Source of the DNA: Rehmannia glutinosa
Taxonomy: Eukaryota; Streptophyta; Magnoliopsida; Lamiales; Orobanchaceae
Length of the DNA: 64,000 nt
Direction: 5' to 3'
Assembly: GCA_016081115.2 (NCBI GenBank)
Contig: CM071936.1
Location: 84,869,943 to 84,933,942 of the forward strand
Position 1 is the stretch's first letter. Every line of letters begins with the position of its first letter. The notes under the pieces were generated by a model. That model ran no database searches and was not told where the DNA came from. It saw nothing but the letters and a program-made list of their open reading frames with translations. Shown one piece after another: positions 10,699 to 21,223 of the stretch. The position numbers and the translations under genes are program-made.

Positions 10699-10963
10699 AA
10701 GGTGTTGTAAGTTGAATTTGTATTAATTTTGGTAATTAATAAAATTCTTTTTCTTTTTGAAATCCATCCCTGGATATCTTTGGGGTGGTAGAGGATTAGG
10801 CCCTAGGTGGGTTGAACCTCTTTAAATCGACGTGTGTTGTTTACATTCCGCACCTTTATCATTGTGTTTGAGCATTCGATTGCAAAAAGAGGGCGAAATC
10901 GAAAAGATGGAGATAATCTATTCACCCCCCCTCTAGATTATTGTAGCCGCTTGGACTTACAAG

Positions 10964-10975
10964 TGGTATCAGAGC
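10964..10975 (+). other. Primer binding site of Sire-1 (initiator tRNA-Met)
   Basis: TGGTATCAGAGC two bases after the LTR end CTTACA. It is complementary to the 3' end of plant initiator tRNA-Met, the standard primer of Ty1/copia elements. Confidence 0.9.
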
Positions 10976-11018
10976 CAAACTCTTTGGCAAGCTCGTTTCA
11001 CATCGCGAGTGAAGAGAA

Positions 11019-12416
11019 ACGATCGTTGGCTCTGACGAAGAAGCTCATCTATCCGGCACCTCCACCACCAAGCCACCACTATTTGATTCCAAGAATTTTA
11101 ATTTTTGGAAAGAAAGAATGGAATGCTATCTACAAGGTTGCGGGTTCGACATTTGGAACACCGTCATTAATGGAGAATCCATTCCGATGAAAGATACACC
11201 ACACACCTCAAAAGGCTTCAAAAAGCTCAATGATGAAGAGAAGAAAATCATCTCCTTAAACGGTAAAGCTCTCAATATCTTGTATTGTTCATTTACTAAT
11301 TTAGAATATGAACATATTGTAGGAATAAAGTTGGCACATGAAGTATGGCAAAAATTAGAAGCCATCTATGGAGTATTTGCAAATGAAAGGAGTCAAACAA
11401 AAGCATCTACTTCTCAAGGTCATACAAGCTCAAATCTAAGGAACAAGCCTTCTACAACTCCCAACTATGAAGAAGTAGAATATTGTTTTATGGGCATCAA
11501 TGAAGAAAATGAGGTATGTCTTAAACCCTCTACTTCCTATGATATTGTCATTCAAAATGATTATAGTGATTTGCAAAATGATTATGATGAACTTCAAAAT
11601 GAATTCAAAAGCTTACTTGTTAAATACAAAAATTTGAAAAAGGAATTCAATATTTTGAAAAATAATAAGGATAGTTTATTTACTTCCTATGAATCACTAT
11701 CATGTGCTCACACCACCACACTTGACAAGGTTAGAAACCTTGAAAAAGAAAATAGTACTCTCGTTGAGGATATTAATTGCATGAAAAAGGATTTATCTAA
11801 ATCCGACTTGAGTACCAATGATATTATTGATTATTGTGATAATTCGAAACTAGAACTTGATCACAAGACTAAGGATGTCAATCACATGAAAAAGAATCAA
11901 GTCTCTAAGCATGTTGGTCATTATGCTCCTAGAATTATTACATGTTTTTATTGCGGTAAAAAGGGTCATACGGCTAATTTTTGTCGAGCTAGAAATAGCT
12001 CTATTTATTGTTGGAGACCTAAAAGTCTCAAGACTAATTCCAAAGGACCCAAACACATGAGGGTACCACAAAATAATATCATATTAGGTACCCGGCGAAA
12101 TAATGATCGAAGAAAATTCATACCGCCAAGAAGACATCAAATAATCGTTTCATTTGATCAAAGAAGGAGAAACTATTCTCAACAAAGCCAATTTCCAAGA
12201 AGAGGATATAATCAAAATTGGGAAGAACATAATCCTTGGAAATGGCAAAGACATCATCAACAAGATGATTCTCAAAGAAGAAGAGACAATCAACAAAGGG
12301 AAGGTAACAAACCTTGGAAATGGAGTAATCAAAGAAGTCATTATCAACAAAGTGACTTCTCAAAGGGAAGATATCATCAAACAATGGGAAAGACACAACC
12401 CATGGAAACGGCATAA
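11019..12416 (+). pseudogene. Sire-1 gag, start codon lost, otherwise long open frame
   Basis: Aligned with Sire-2 gag (19,893), the frame begins near 11,019, but the ATG there is gone; the first in-frame ATG is 11,118. The frame is then open to 12,416. Regions: N-terminal gag with KPPLFDSKNFNFWKERM and WNTVINGE; KALNILYCSFTNLEYEHI; a long coiled coil (LQNDYDELQNEFKSLLVKYK onward, about residues 150-240); a CCHC zinc knuckle CFYCGKKGHTANFC at about 11,943-11,984 for RNA binding; and a basic Q/R-rich tail with NPWKW/KPWKW repeats. In autonomous sireviruses gag continues into protease; here it stops and no protease follows. The very end is frameshifted relative to Sire-2. It would form the particle shell in the cytoplasm. 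Confidence 0.82.
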
Positions 12417-12423
12417 TTGGTAA

Positions 12424-13294
12424 ACCGTATCTCCCCATTCATATATGCATTTTAATTCTATGCATGATTTTAAATTGTGTCTTAATTGCAAAATGAGTCT
12501 TCAAGCATTTATTTTCAATGTAGGTCCTTTATATATTTGTGAGTTTCAAAATTTTTAAAAGAAGACCTTGCATGATTTTCTATAACTTTTGAGCATTTAA
12601 TTAGACTTATGTGGCTTATTATCTCTTATATAATCTTATAACATAAGCTCTTTTTTGATATCTCCTATTACTTGCCTACACTTGTATTTTCTATGCAAAT
12701 TTTGTCTAAGAATTGTGTAGGATACATATACTCATTGGCTATTACGTCATCAAGTTTCTTAAACTATCGAGGTATGTCTACTCGTATTTTTCTTTAAACT
12801 CGATATTATGCTTATGCACATATCTTTCAAGATATTTCATTTTAACCCCTTAAGTGCCCCTAAATGATTTTTGCAAATATTTTCTTTAAAAAGGGCACTA
12901 CTTGTTTAGTCTCGATTTTCTCGAATATATGTTTTCCCGAAACCCATATTTGTTGGATATAGTCCAAAATTATCTTTTTGCAAAGTTTTAAAACTTTTGG
13001 GGTGAAAAAATAGAGTTTTGGAAAACTCTGGGAAGAGGAAAAATTACCTGGGACGGTCAAAGCAGGGGCGACCGGTCGCCCTGCACGTCGACCGGTCGCC
13101 CCCTACCTCGACCGATCGCCCAGGCCATTTTTACAACTTATAAACATTCTGTCTTCTTCGCAAAACAGAAGCAAGAAACCCCCCAAACCCTTGTTGTGCG
13201 AAAATCACCCCCTTTCTTCTACTATCTTCAATTCTTCATCAATCCTTGCAATCTTTCTTGCTAATTCACTTCTTTTTGCAAGAACCTCACATAT
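12424..13294 (+). other. Sire-1 spacer between gag and second ORF (no pol remnant)
   Basis: About 870 bp, AT-rich. I see no protease, integrase or RT motif in any frame. 13,060-13,130 has a GACCGGTC cluster (GGGGCGACCGGTCGCCC and two variants). A pyrimidine-rich leader (CCCCCTTTCTTCTACTATC) follows before the second ORF start. Sire-2 has the same spacer with the same features at 21,224-22,068, so the lack of pol is shared. Confidence 0.7.
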
Positions 13295-14696
13295 ATGGCA
13301 CCTCCAAGAAATTCTACCGAACGAAATCCTCAAAAGAGGAGAAGGAGGCAAAGGGGAGAATCTTCTTCCAATCCCCAACAAGATGATATTCTACAAGGAG
13401 ACTATCAAAATCGGCTAAGGAAGAGGAAGATTGTCAATTAAAGAGCCGGGGTTTCAAAATGAAGCATTCATTGGGACTCTAGTAAGTTATCACTCCTCTA
13501 CGAGCCTCCCTCTAGAGCTAATAGATTTCGATTTTTAAATAAACTTGCGGAGGAACATTATGAGAATATTGGATTGAATGATAAGAAAATTGCGTGCACT
13601 CGTATGGTTCGTTTTCAAGCATTTCATGATGAATTTCCGGATATTAGAGCTTATTTTGAAATTCAAGGATGGGTTTCATTTTGGGATAATCCGTGTTTGC
13701 ATTATGATGACGAGCTTATAAAACTTTTTTATGCAAATATGTGGATTGTTGATGCTACGGTAGATAATCCGTTGGAACTTCACACTTTTGTTAATGGTAG
13801 GCATTTTCATGGACATTGGCGATATTTGTAATCACTTTAACGTGTGCAAATGATGGAGTGGTCAATGTGGATTGCGCTCATTGGGATGAAAACATTTTAA
13901 GTGTTTCACTAGATGATGTGAAAACCTTTTTAGGAGTATATCCCGAAGTGACATATTCGGCAATGCCGCCAAATTATCGGATTATCTCTATAATTTGCTC
14001 CTATTGTGTTTGTGGAAAGGAAGTAAAACTTCCAAGTAATCTCGAACTATTTCTCACCTATAAGATTGTTCGAGGAGAAAGAGTAAATTATGGGGCAATT
14101 TTTGTATATTGCTTGTTGGAATCTAGAAAGCTTACCAAGAAAAAATATACCTTGGGTAATTTGATTTGCCGACTCTTATACTTATCGGGATACCCAGAAA
14201 ATGAAATGAATACCGAAATTCGTCACAATGATTTTGATAATGCCAACATTCTACAAATGGTAAGAATGCGACGACATTTACCACGGGTTCCTACCAAAGC
14301 CGCTAGGGGACGTGCCCGACATCAACAACAACCTCGGGATGATTTCTTTAATGACAATGAGGTTGAAAATATTGGAAGAGGTGAGTTTGACGAACAAGGA
14401 GATGATGAAGAAGAGAGAATGTGGGGAATGAAGAGGAAAATTAAGAAGAGAATGTGGGAAATGAACAAGAAATTAGGGAGGAAGGAGATGAAGACGAGTC
14501 GGATGTTGAAGATCTAAATCTCAAAGAGAGAATGGCCAAAGTGGAAAGAGAAACATTTAGAGATATGGCCTCTCTTAGAAAAGAGCTCCGGGTTGTGAAA
14601 AAGGAAAATTCTAGTTTGAAAAAGTCAATTGGCAAATTGAAGAAATTCATCAAAGATCTTATTCCCGGAACTTGCTTCTCCTCGGATGAGGAATGA
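13295..14696 (+). pseudogene. Sire-1 second ORF: plant-transposon/Athila-like extra protein, broken
   Basis: Starts MAPPRNSTERNP at 13,295, like Sire-2 (22,069). It is broken by a stop near 13,440 and by frame changes near 13,830 and 14,450. The segments read QGWVSFWDNP, KLFYANMWIVD, HTFVNGRHFHG, then RIISIICSYCVCGKEVKLPS, LELFLTYKIV, NILQMVRMRR, an acidic part, and a coiled coil ending SLKKSIGKLKKFIKDLIP and FSSDEE. The layout (tryptophan box, FYANxW, V-G-x-x-F, LPSNxxxFLTYKI) resembles what is annotated as putative plant transposon protein domain and the extra ORF of Athila. It has no known enzymatic motif; a nucleic-acid or particle-associated role is only inference. Confidence 0.7.
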
Positions 14697-15500
14697 TGAT
14701 CCTTTACTTTCTAGTATTTTTATTATTAATGCTTTGTATTTTGATGAACTTTTGTAAAACTCTTTCGTACTAATAAAATTTGCTTGTCTTATTGAAAGGG
14801 TGAATATTACAAGTTGATAATGACTTGTGGATGATCATGATTTTGATGGAGTATTTGATGGTAAAAATACTCTTATATGGCTTGGTTTGAATATTGGTAT
14901 GAAGTACTTGATGGTAAAAGTGCTTCTCTTAATGCTTTGATCTTTTATGCTTAGTTGGATATGTTGGGACTTTTGACATTTGATACATGTATTGTGTAAA
15001 GCATGACTCATTACTTGGTAGATGTTCTAATTTTTGGCATTTGTAATGCCTTGATAATTCTTAGCTTATCTCAATTGGGTTGAACCCTTGAGAATCTACT
15101 TTGAGCTTCTTATTTGATGAACAAATGTTGCATATGTTGCATATGATCTTTTTGAGCTTTGGAATGAGGTTGATTGATGATATGAAAATTTTTGGCTTGA
15201 ACCATTTACAAAGGTTATATACAACCTCTTTTATTTTTCACGCGCACAAGGTGTTCGATGAAATGTCGCAATGAAACTTTCAACTTCTACATGATTCTCT
15301 TGCTTCAAAATGTCTTAAAATCTTTTTGAAATCATGTTTTTAGCTAACTAATGAGCTTATGGATCTCCTATGTTACAATTCTCCCATTTTCCTTGGACTT
15401 TATGTATAATTTGCTCGATGGTTGATAAATCGTCTCGTTTGCGCACTTTGATATATTTGTATGATGTTTTTATCATCCTAACATTATTTTTGATGATTCC
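14697..15500 (+). other. Sire-1 3' non-coding region before the polypurine tracts
   Basis: No credible gene. It contains phrases shared with Sire-2 (23,413-24,175) and partly Sire-3 (42,330-42,970), such as GGAGTATTTGATGGTAAAA, GGGTTGAACCCTTGAGAAT and CTACATGATTCTCT. This shows an ancestral 3' region conserved as non-coding sequence. Confidence 0.65.
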
Positions 15501-15937
15501 AAAGGGGGAGAAACAGGATATTGGCTCATTAGCTCAAAGAAGCTAATAAAAGCTTGTCATAAAAGCTATAAGCTATGGCTCATAAAAGCCATAAGTTGTG
15601 ATTTGTTTTTAGTCCAATTGTTGCTTGATGGATTTATATAATTGCTTATTGATATTTTGTGACAGGGGGAGCTTATAAGCTCTTAAACAAATTGTAAAAG
15701 CTAAAGCTTTTAGCTCATGGAAAATTGCTTTTACAATATTCTTGATATGCTTGTTGATAGGGGGAGCTTGTGCTTATTATTGAAAATATTTACTCCCTAC
15801 TTGGTTGCTTTAATATTTTTGGAAATTTTGGTTGCTTCCAAACGGTCAAATGTTTTTACCGGAAAATCATTTCTAAAATTGCTCTCTTAGTTTGTGTAAA
15901 AATTGTTTTGGTTTGTAATCATCAAAAAGGGGGAGAT
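15501..15937 (+). promoter_or_regulatory. Array of polypurine tracts before the Sire-1 3' LTR
   Basis: Four similar tracts: AAAGGGGGAGAAACAGG (15,501), CAGGGGGAGCTTA (15,663), ATAGGGGGAGCTTG (15,757) and AAAAAGGGGGAGATTG (15,925) immediately before the LTR. Between them are AGCT-rich repeats (AAGCTAATAAAAGCTTG and similar). The last one is the plus-strand primer for reverse transcription. Multiple copies of AAGGGGGAG are a known Sirevirus signature. Confidence 0.8.
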
Positions 15938-17408
15938 TGTTTGATACATGTGTTTATCTTAATTTTGATGATTTTATTTTATCACCAAAACAATGTTTTT
16001 AAAGGTTGTCCAAATACTCCTAAATGATTTAAAATGGTTTTAATATTTTCCAGAGTATTTCCTCAAGTTTATTTTTGTTAATAATGGACAACACTTGTAT
16101 TGATTTTATATCAATGAGTTTTTACTCCTATAACAGGTTCCTAAATGTTGTCTAAATACTCTCGATCGGTTTAAAATGTTTTTACTAAATTTTCGGAGTA
16201 TTTCCTGAGTTTTTTCTGTCTCGTGGTCGACCGGTCACCCTATAGGGCAACCCGTACCTGAAGATGTTTTTAGAAACAGAAAATGAGACGGAGGTAAAAA
16301 CAGTGGTCGGCCCGGTCGCATCAGGCGTCGGCCGACCGGTCAACCGGCGCCAATGGCTGATCGACCAGACTGCAAGTTTCATTTTGAAACAGAACAAAAC
16401 CTCTTCGTTTTTTTGATTAGGGGGGACCGATTGAGGCAGGTCGACCGGCCGAAGCCTACGTCGACCGGTCGCCTGTTGAAATTTTCAAAGTGTTCTTATT
16501 TCTCTTATTTCGTGCGCACGCCGTCCTGTATGTATTAAAGAAAAAAAATATGACCGTTTGACAAAGATACACATTTCCTTAAATTGTGGGATTGATTTCT
16601 AACAGCTATATTCTTGATTTTAATTGTATTTTTCTGTAGATTTTCAATCCCCAAGAGGAGTCTATACTTGATCAATCATCTCCTATAAATAGAGGAAGTT
16701 TTGGAGCAACCAAAACAACAATTGAGATACAACACAACAAGATACACTTCAAGCATATACTTGGTCTTTCATTGTTATTATTCTTGTTGTAAATTTGCCT
16801 AGCTTATCACTTTCACATCCTTGAGGTCTAGGCTATTCTTGATTACACCTTGCACTCAAATTGTATTATTCATTATTGAGTTGTAATCTTGATTTTTGGT
16901 TATCATTCAAACACAAGATATCCTTGTGAGTGTTCTTGTGGTAAGAACACACTTGGATGATCTAGGTGATAGGTGAAGAAGATTGTGGTGATCTTCTTAT
17001 TGAGGTGTTGAAGAATTTAGTATTCTTCAAGGTTGAAGATTGTGGTAATCTTCACAAGTTGCCGTTGAAGGAAGATTGTGGTAATCTTCAAAGTGAGATT
17101 GTGGTAATCTCCAAAGGTGGTGTTGAAAGAAGAGTGTGGTGCTCTTCAAGGTGTTGTAAGTTGAATTTGTATTAATTTTGGTAATTAATAAAATTCTTTT
17201 TCTTTTTGAAATCCATCCCGGATATACTGGGGTGGTAGAGGATTAGGCCCTAGGTGGGTTGAACCTCTTTAAATCGACATGTGTTGTTTACATTCCGCAC
17301 CTTTATCATTGTGTTTGAGCATTCGATTGCAAAAAGAGGGCGAAATCGAAAAGATGGAGATAATCTATTCACCCCCCCTCTACATTATTGTAGCCGCTTG
17401 GACTTACA
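15938..17408 (+). repeat. 3' LTR of Sire-1
   Basis: 1,471 bp, starts TGTTTGATACATGTG and ends GGACTTACA. TATA box at 16,685-16,693, palindrome cluster at about 16,224-16,475, stem-loop array at about 16,973-17,145. It is followed by the AGTGT target duplication and the rest of the Gypsy-1 LTR. Confidence 0.9.
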
Positions 17409-17508
17409 AGTGTTTCGTATTCAATCATTGAGGACTATGACTTTGCTCGCCATTATTCTATTAGCTACGTTGTATACTTGCAGTATAGAGAAAATATTTT
17501 CACGATCA

Positions 17509-18237
17509 ACGGGGTAGTTTCTCCATTACCAATGCATATAATCTAGGTTTCCCATCATTGCAGGGAAGCCGTGTATATGCTCATGAATTTCAAGCAAATG
17601 TTGGATATCAGCAGCCTTTGGCTTTCTTAAGTAATGACCCCCAAACACTTCAATAACACATTGGTAGAAGTTTAACGAACACTCTATTGCAATATTGCAC
17701 ATCTTCGTATATATTTGTCATTAAAAATGGCGGAAGATCCATATGTTAATTGACGAACAACGATTGTGCATTTTTGTAGTGGCGATAAACCTTTTTTCTT
17801 GTTGCATCGACCCTCTGTTAAAAATATTCTGAATGATTTTGCACATCATTAACTATGCAAAGAAATAACTCTTTTCCCATCCGAAATCGGCATCAAAATA
17901 TTTCTTCGGGATATACCGAATGATCAGAGAAATAATCATTAACAAGGAGATCATGACCAACTTCACGATCTCGATTCAAAAACATTCTCCTATGTGTTGT
18001 ATTTGAAGAACTTTGTGTTGCTTGAAGTCTCATTTCCTCATGCTCAAGTAGCATCAGTATCATTTGATCCAGCTCGTCATTTAAGTCTCCCAAAAATTGT
18101 GCCACTAATTTATGAGAATGGAACCTCTTGAATGATTTGGGGTCTTCAAAATTTGCATAACTGAATGTATCAATTGGGTTTGAGAAGTTGTATTGGTAAA
18201 ATGCAGAATTCCGACTTCTACACATGTATATATAGTC
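17509..18237 (-). pseudogene. PIF/Harbinger transposase, N-terminal part, truncated
   Basis: Begins at MCRSRNSAFY (near 18,225) and reads down to 17,509. Recognisable pieces: the CRFRMGKELFLCIVNDVQ helix region, QRVDATRKKGLSPLQKCT, VVRQLTYGSSA, then GFPAMMGNLDYMHW and WRNYP at about 17,520-17,580. The DYMHW box is the DCMHWEW-type box holding the first Asp of the DDE transposase triad; a stop replaces the residue after W. Several in-frame stops are present. Gypsy-1 inserted right after this box, so the remaining catalytic residues are left of the window or lost. It once encoded the DNA cut-and-paste enzyme of a PIF element. Confidence 0.8.
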
Positions 18238-18552
18238 TAGTTTATAACGGCTACTAATTTATATCGACTAGTATATAATGGCTAGTTTGTAACGGCTAAT
18301 TTATTATTCAACATAAATCACATTAATAATTATAAAATGGATAACTTTAATAATTAAAATGTGGATTACATAATTAAAAGATACAAATTTAGCATAAATA
18401 ACATTAATAATTAAAATACAATCAACAAAATGCTACGAACAAAATTGACATCAACTAAAAATACATTTACTCTAGGGCATGTGGATGAATCATACAAATT
18501 GTGATTTCAACTTTCAATAGTGTCTCTCAATAGATACATCGGGCCAATACTT
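18238..18552 (-). other. PIF element: AT-rich spacer and end of its Myb-like ORF
   Basis: Mostly AT-rich non-coding DNA with repeated CGGCTA/TAACGGCTA words at 18,240-18,300. At the right edge the minus strand reads KYWPDVSIERHY then KLKSQF. This continues the Myb-like ORF that resumes at 32,854 on the other side of Sire-2. Confidence 0.6.
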
Positions 18553-19855
18553 TGTTTGGTAAATGTTTTTATCATAATTTTGATGATTTTGTTTTAAAGT
18601 GTTTTTACACCAAAACAATGTTTCAAAATATTGTCCAAATACTCCCGATCGATATAAAATATTTTTACTAATTTTTTGGAGTATTTCTTGAAGTTTATTT
18701 TCGATAAAAAAATGGACAACACTTCTGTCTCGTGTTGGGCCGGTCGCCCTATAGGGAAACCCGTACCTGAAGATGTGTTTTGAAAACAGAAAATGGGATT
18801 GGAGTAAAATTCATGAGGTCGGCCAGGTCGTCGACCTCCCGGTGTGGTCGACCAGCACTGGATTTCGCAAACTCCCTGTACTAAGTTTTCAACTGCTCAA
18901 CCGATCCAACACAGGGTCGACCGGTCGGACCCCCGACCTGGCCACCACCCTGTAAAATTTTGTTTTTATTTTTCAACATCTATTTCTATGCGACCGATCC
19001 CCTACCTTTTTTACAGCAAAATTCTAGTCGTTGACAGCAGACAGTTCTTCCTTAATTTGTGGGATTGATTTCTAACAGCTATATTCTTGATTTTAATTGT
19101 ATTTTTCTGTAGATTTTCAATCCCCAAGAGGAGCCTATCCATGATCAATCATCTCCAATAAATAGAGGAAGATTTGAAGCAACACTATAAGAGAGAATAC
19201 TACAACACAACAAGATACACTCAAAGCAAATACTTGTTCTTTCATTGTCTATATTCTTGTTGTAATAGCCTAAGGTCTTACACTTTCATATATTGAGGTC
19301 TAGGCTTTATTCTTGATTACACTTGCACTCAAAATTGTGTTATTCATTATCGAGTTGTAATCTTGAATTTTTGTGGTCATCATTCAACACAAGATATCCT
19401 TGTGAATGTTCTTTTGGTAAGAACACATTTGGATGATCTAGGTGTTAGGTGCAAGAAGATTGTGGTAATCTTCTTATTGAAGAGTGTGGTGCTCTTTGAA
19501 GTGTTGAAGAATTTGGTGTTCTTCAAGGTTGAAGATTGTGGTAATCTTCACAAGGTGCCATTGATGATTGTGGTAATCTTCAAGAGAGATTGTGGTAATC
19601 TCCAAAGAGGTGTTGTAAGGTGATGTTGTATTAATTGTGGTAATTAATAAAAAAAAGATTTCTTTTTGAAATCCATCCCGGAAATACTGGGGTGGTAGAG
19701 GATTAGACCCTAGGTGGGTTGAACCTCTATAAATTGACGCGTGTTATTTTCTTCACGCACCTTCATTCTTGCCTTGTCTTGTTTGATTCGAAAAAGATGG
19801 CAATATTGAGAAAATGAAGATAATCTATTACTCCCCCTCTAGATTACCGTAGCCA
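18553..19855 (+). repeat. 5' LTR of Sire-2, 3' end and primer site deleted
   Basis: Starts TGTTTGGTAAATG. Palindrome cluster at about 18,735-18,950; TATA position mutated to CAATAAATAG near 19,157; stem-loop array at 19,453-19,605. Compared with Sire-1, about 45 bases covering the LTR end (CTTGGACTTACA) and the TGGTATCAGAGC site are missing at about 19,855. This copy therefore cannot prime reverse transcription. Confidence 0.82.
19453..19605 (+). other. Stem-loop array in Sire-2 5' LTR
   Basis: AAGAAGATT/AATCTTCTT around GTGGT (19,453-19,475), GAAGAG/CTCTTT (about 19,479-19,497, one G-U pair), TTGAAGAA/TTCTTCAA (about 19,504-19,526), TTGAAGATT/AATCTTCA (about 19,529-19,550), and GAGATT/AATCTC (about 19,586-19,602). 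Same order as Sire-1 with compensating or wobble changes. Confidence 0.7.
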
Positions 19856-19892
19856 TTGATCGTTCCACATCGCGAGTAAAGAGGAACTATCA

Positions 19893-21223
19893 ATGGCGAC
19901 GAATGAAGTCTACCTTACCGGCGCCTCCACCAACAAGCCACCATTATTTGATTACAAAAATTTTACATTTTGGAAAGATAGAATGGAATGCTATTTGCAA
20001 AGTTGCGGGTTCGGTATTTGAAACACGGTCATTAATGGAGTATCCATTCCAATGAAAGACAAACCACTCACCTCCAAAGTCCTCAATAAGCTCAATGATG
20101 AAGTGAAGAAAATCATTTCCTTAAATGGTAAAGCTCTTAATATTCTTTATTGTTCACTTACAACTTCGGAATATGATCATACTGTAGGAATTCGATCGGC
20201 ACATAAAGTATGGAGAAAACTAGAAGCCATCTATGAAGTATATGCAAATGAAAGGAGCTACTCAAAAGCATCTACTTCTCAATTGGATACAACATCAAAT
20301 CCAACAACATGGGATGAGCCTCTTACAACTTCTAATAATGAAGAAGTCGAACAATGTCTTATGGGCATCGAAGAAGAAAACGAGGTACGCTCTAAACCCT
20401 CTACTTGTTATGAAAATGAACTACAAAAAGATTATAGTGATTGGAAAAATGATTTTGATGAGCTTCAAAATGAATTCCAAAGCTTGCTTGTTAAATACAA
20501 AAATTTGAAAAAGGAATTCCATGTTTTGAAAATGATAAGGATAATTTATTTTCCTCTTATGAATCACTTTCATGTGCTCACACCACCACACTTGATAAGG
20601 TTAGAATCCGTGAAAAGGAAAATAGTACTCTTGTTGAGGATATTAATTTCATGAAAAATGATTTATCCAAATTCAACTTAAGTACCGATAAAATGACCAA
20701 AATTGTTGATGTTCATAGTTGTGATAAATTGAAACAAGGACTTGATCATAAGCCTAATGTTGTTAATCATATGAAAAAGAGTCAAGTCTCTAAGCATGTT
20801 GGTCATTATACTTCTAGAATTGTTACTTGTTTTTATTGCGGTACAAAGGGTCACACGGCTAATTCTTGTCGGGCTAGAAATAGCTCTAACTATTATTGGA
20901 GACCTAAAAGTCTCAAAGCTAATCCCAAAGGACCCAAACACTTGAGGGTACCACAAAATAATATCATATTAGGTACCCGGCGGAATGACATTCAAAGAAA
21001 ATTTATACCGCAATGAAGACATCAAATGTCTATTTCATTTGATCAAAGGAGAAGACATCACCACAATGAATTTCCAAGAAGGAAATATTATCAACAATGG
21101 GAATGTAACAATCCTTGGAAATGGAGCAATTGGAAAAGCTATCATCAACAAGGTGATTTTCAAAGAGGAAGATATCATCAACAATGGGAAAGACATAACC
21201 CATGGAAATGGCGTAATTGGTAA
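19893..21223 (+). pseudogene. Sire-2 gag with stop and frameshifts
   Basis: ATG at 19,893 (MATNEVYLTGASTNKPPLF) fixes the family start. A TGA replaces a Trp near 20,021 (FGI-stop-NTVING), a one-base loss near 20,530 shifts the frame in the coiled coil, and a stop lies near 21,014. The CCHC knuckle CFYCGTKGHTANSC is at about 20,827-20,868. The tail repeats NNPWKWSNW, GRYHQQWE and HNPWKWRNW and ends at a TAA at 21,221, just where gag-protease fusion would be expected. It aligns with Sire-1 gag throughout with many amino-acid changes, so the two are different subfamilies. Confidence 0.8.

Larger units (their letters stand above)
9472..10961 (+). repeat. 5' LTR of Sire-1
   Basis: 1,490 bp, TG..CA ends. 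In order it contains a GACCGGTC-palindrome cluster (about 9,780-10,030), a TATA box (10,235), a stem-loop array (10,526-10,698) and an ending with a C-run (ATTCACCCCCCCTCTAGATT). The AT-rich parts are nearly identical to the 3' LTR. The differences and indels between the two copies crowd into the GC-rich palindrome segment. Confidence 0.9.
9472..17408 (+). mobile_element. Sire-1: non-autonomous Sirevirus-like copia element, complete ends
   Basis: LTRs at 9,472-10,961 and 15,938-17,408 start TGTTTGATACATG and end CTTACA. The 5-bp target duplication AGTGT (9,467-9,471 and 17,409-17,413) is exact. Inside are the initiator-Met primer site, gag, a second ORF and an array of polypurine tracts; there is no pol. 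The assignment to Sirevirus-type copia rests on the primer site, the gag with long coiled coil and one CCHC knuckle, and the repeated AAAGGGGGAG tracts, which are known hallmarks of that genus. It sits in the Gypsy-1 3' LTR. Confidence 0.88.
6590..17508 (+). repeat. 3' LTR of Gypsy-1, interrupted by Sire-1 and by a second LTR copy
   Basis: Starts TGATATGTGTAAG after the polypurine tract and ends CACGATCA at 17,508. The end matches the Gypsy-3 5' LTR end at 48,100, which is followed by the TGGCGCCGTTGCC primer site. Parts: 6,590-6,926, a nested or duplicated LTR copy at about 6,927-8,390, then about 8,391-9,471, then Sire-1, then 17,409-17,508. A TATATAAAGG box lies near 8,576. The U3 is rich in CACACGG/CCGTGTG words. 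The LTR abuts the PIF transposase at 17,509, so Gypsy-1 inserted into that gene. Confidence 0.7.

Noticed and set aside
10517..10726. Small ORF with repeated EDCGNL, also at 16,966-17,175
   Set aside because: Present twice only because it lies in both LTRs. The repeat is better explained by the stem-loop array, and Sire-3 keeps pairing but not the peptide.
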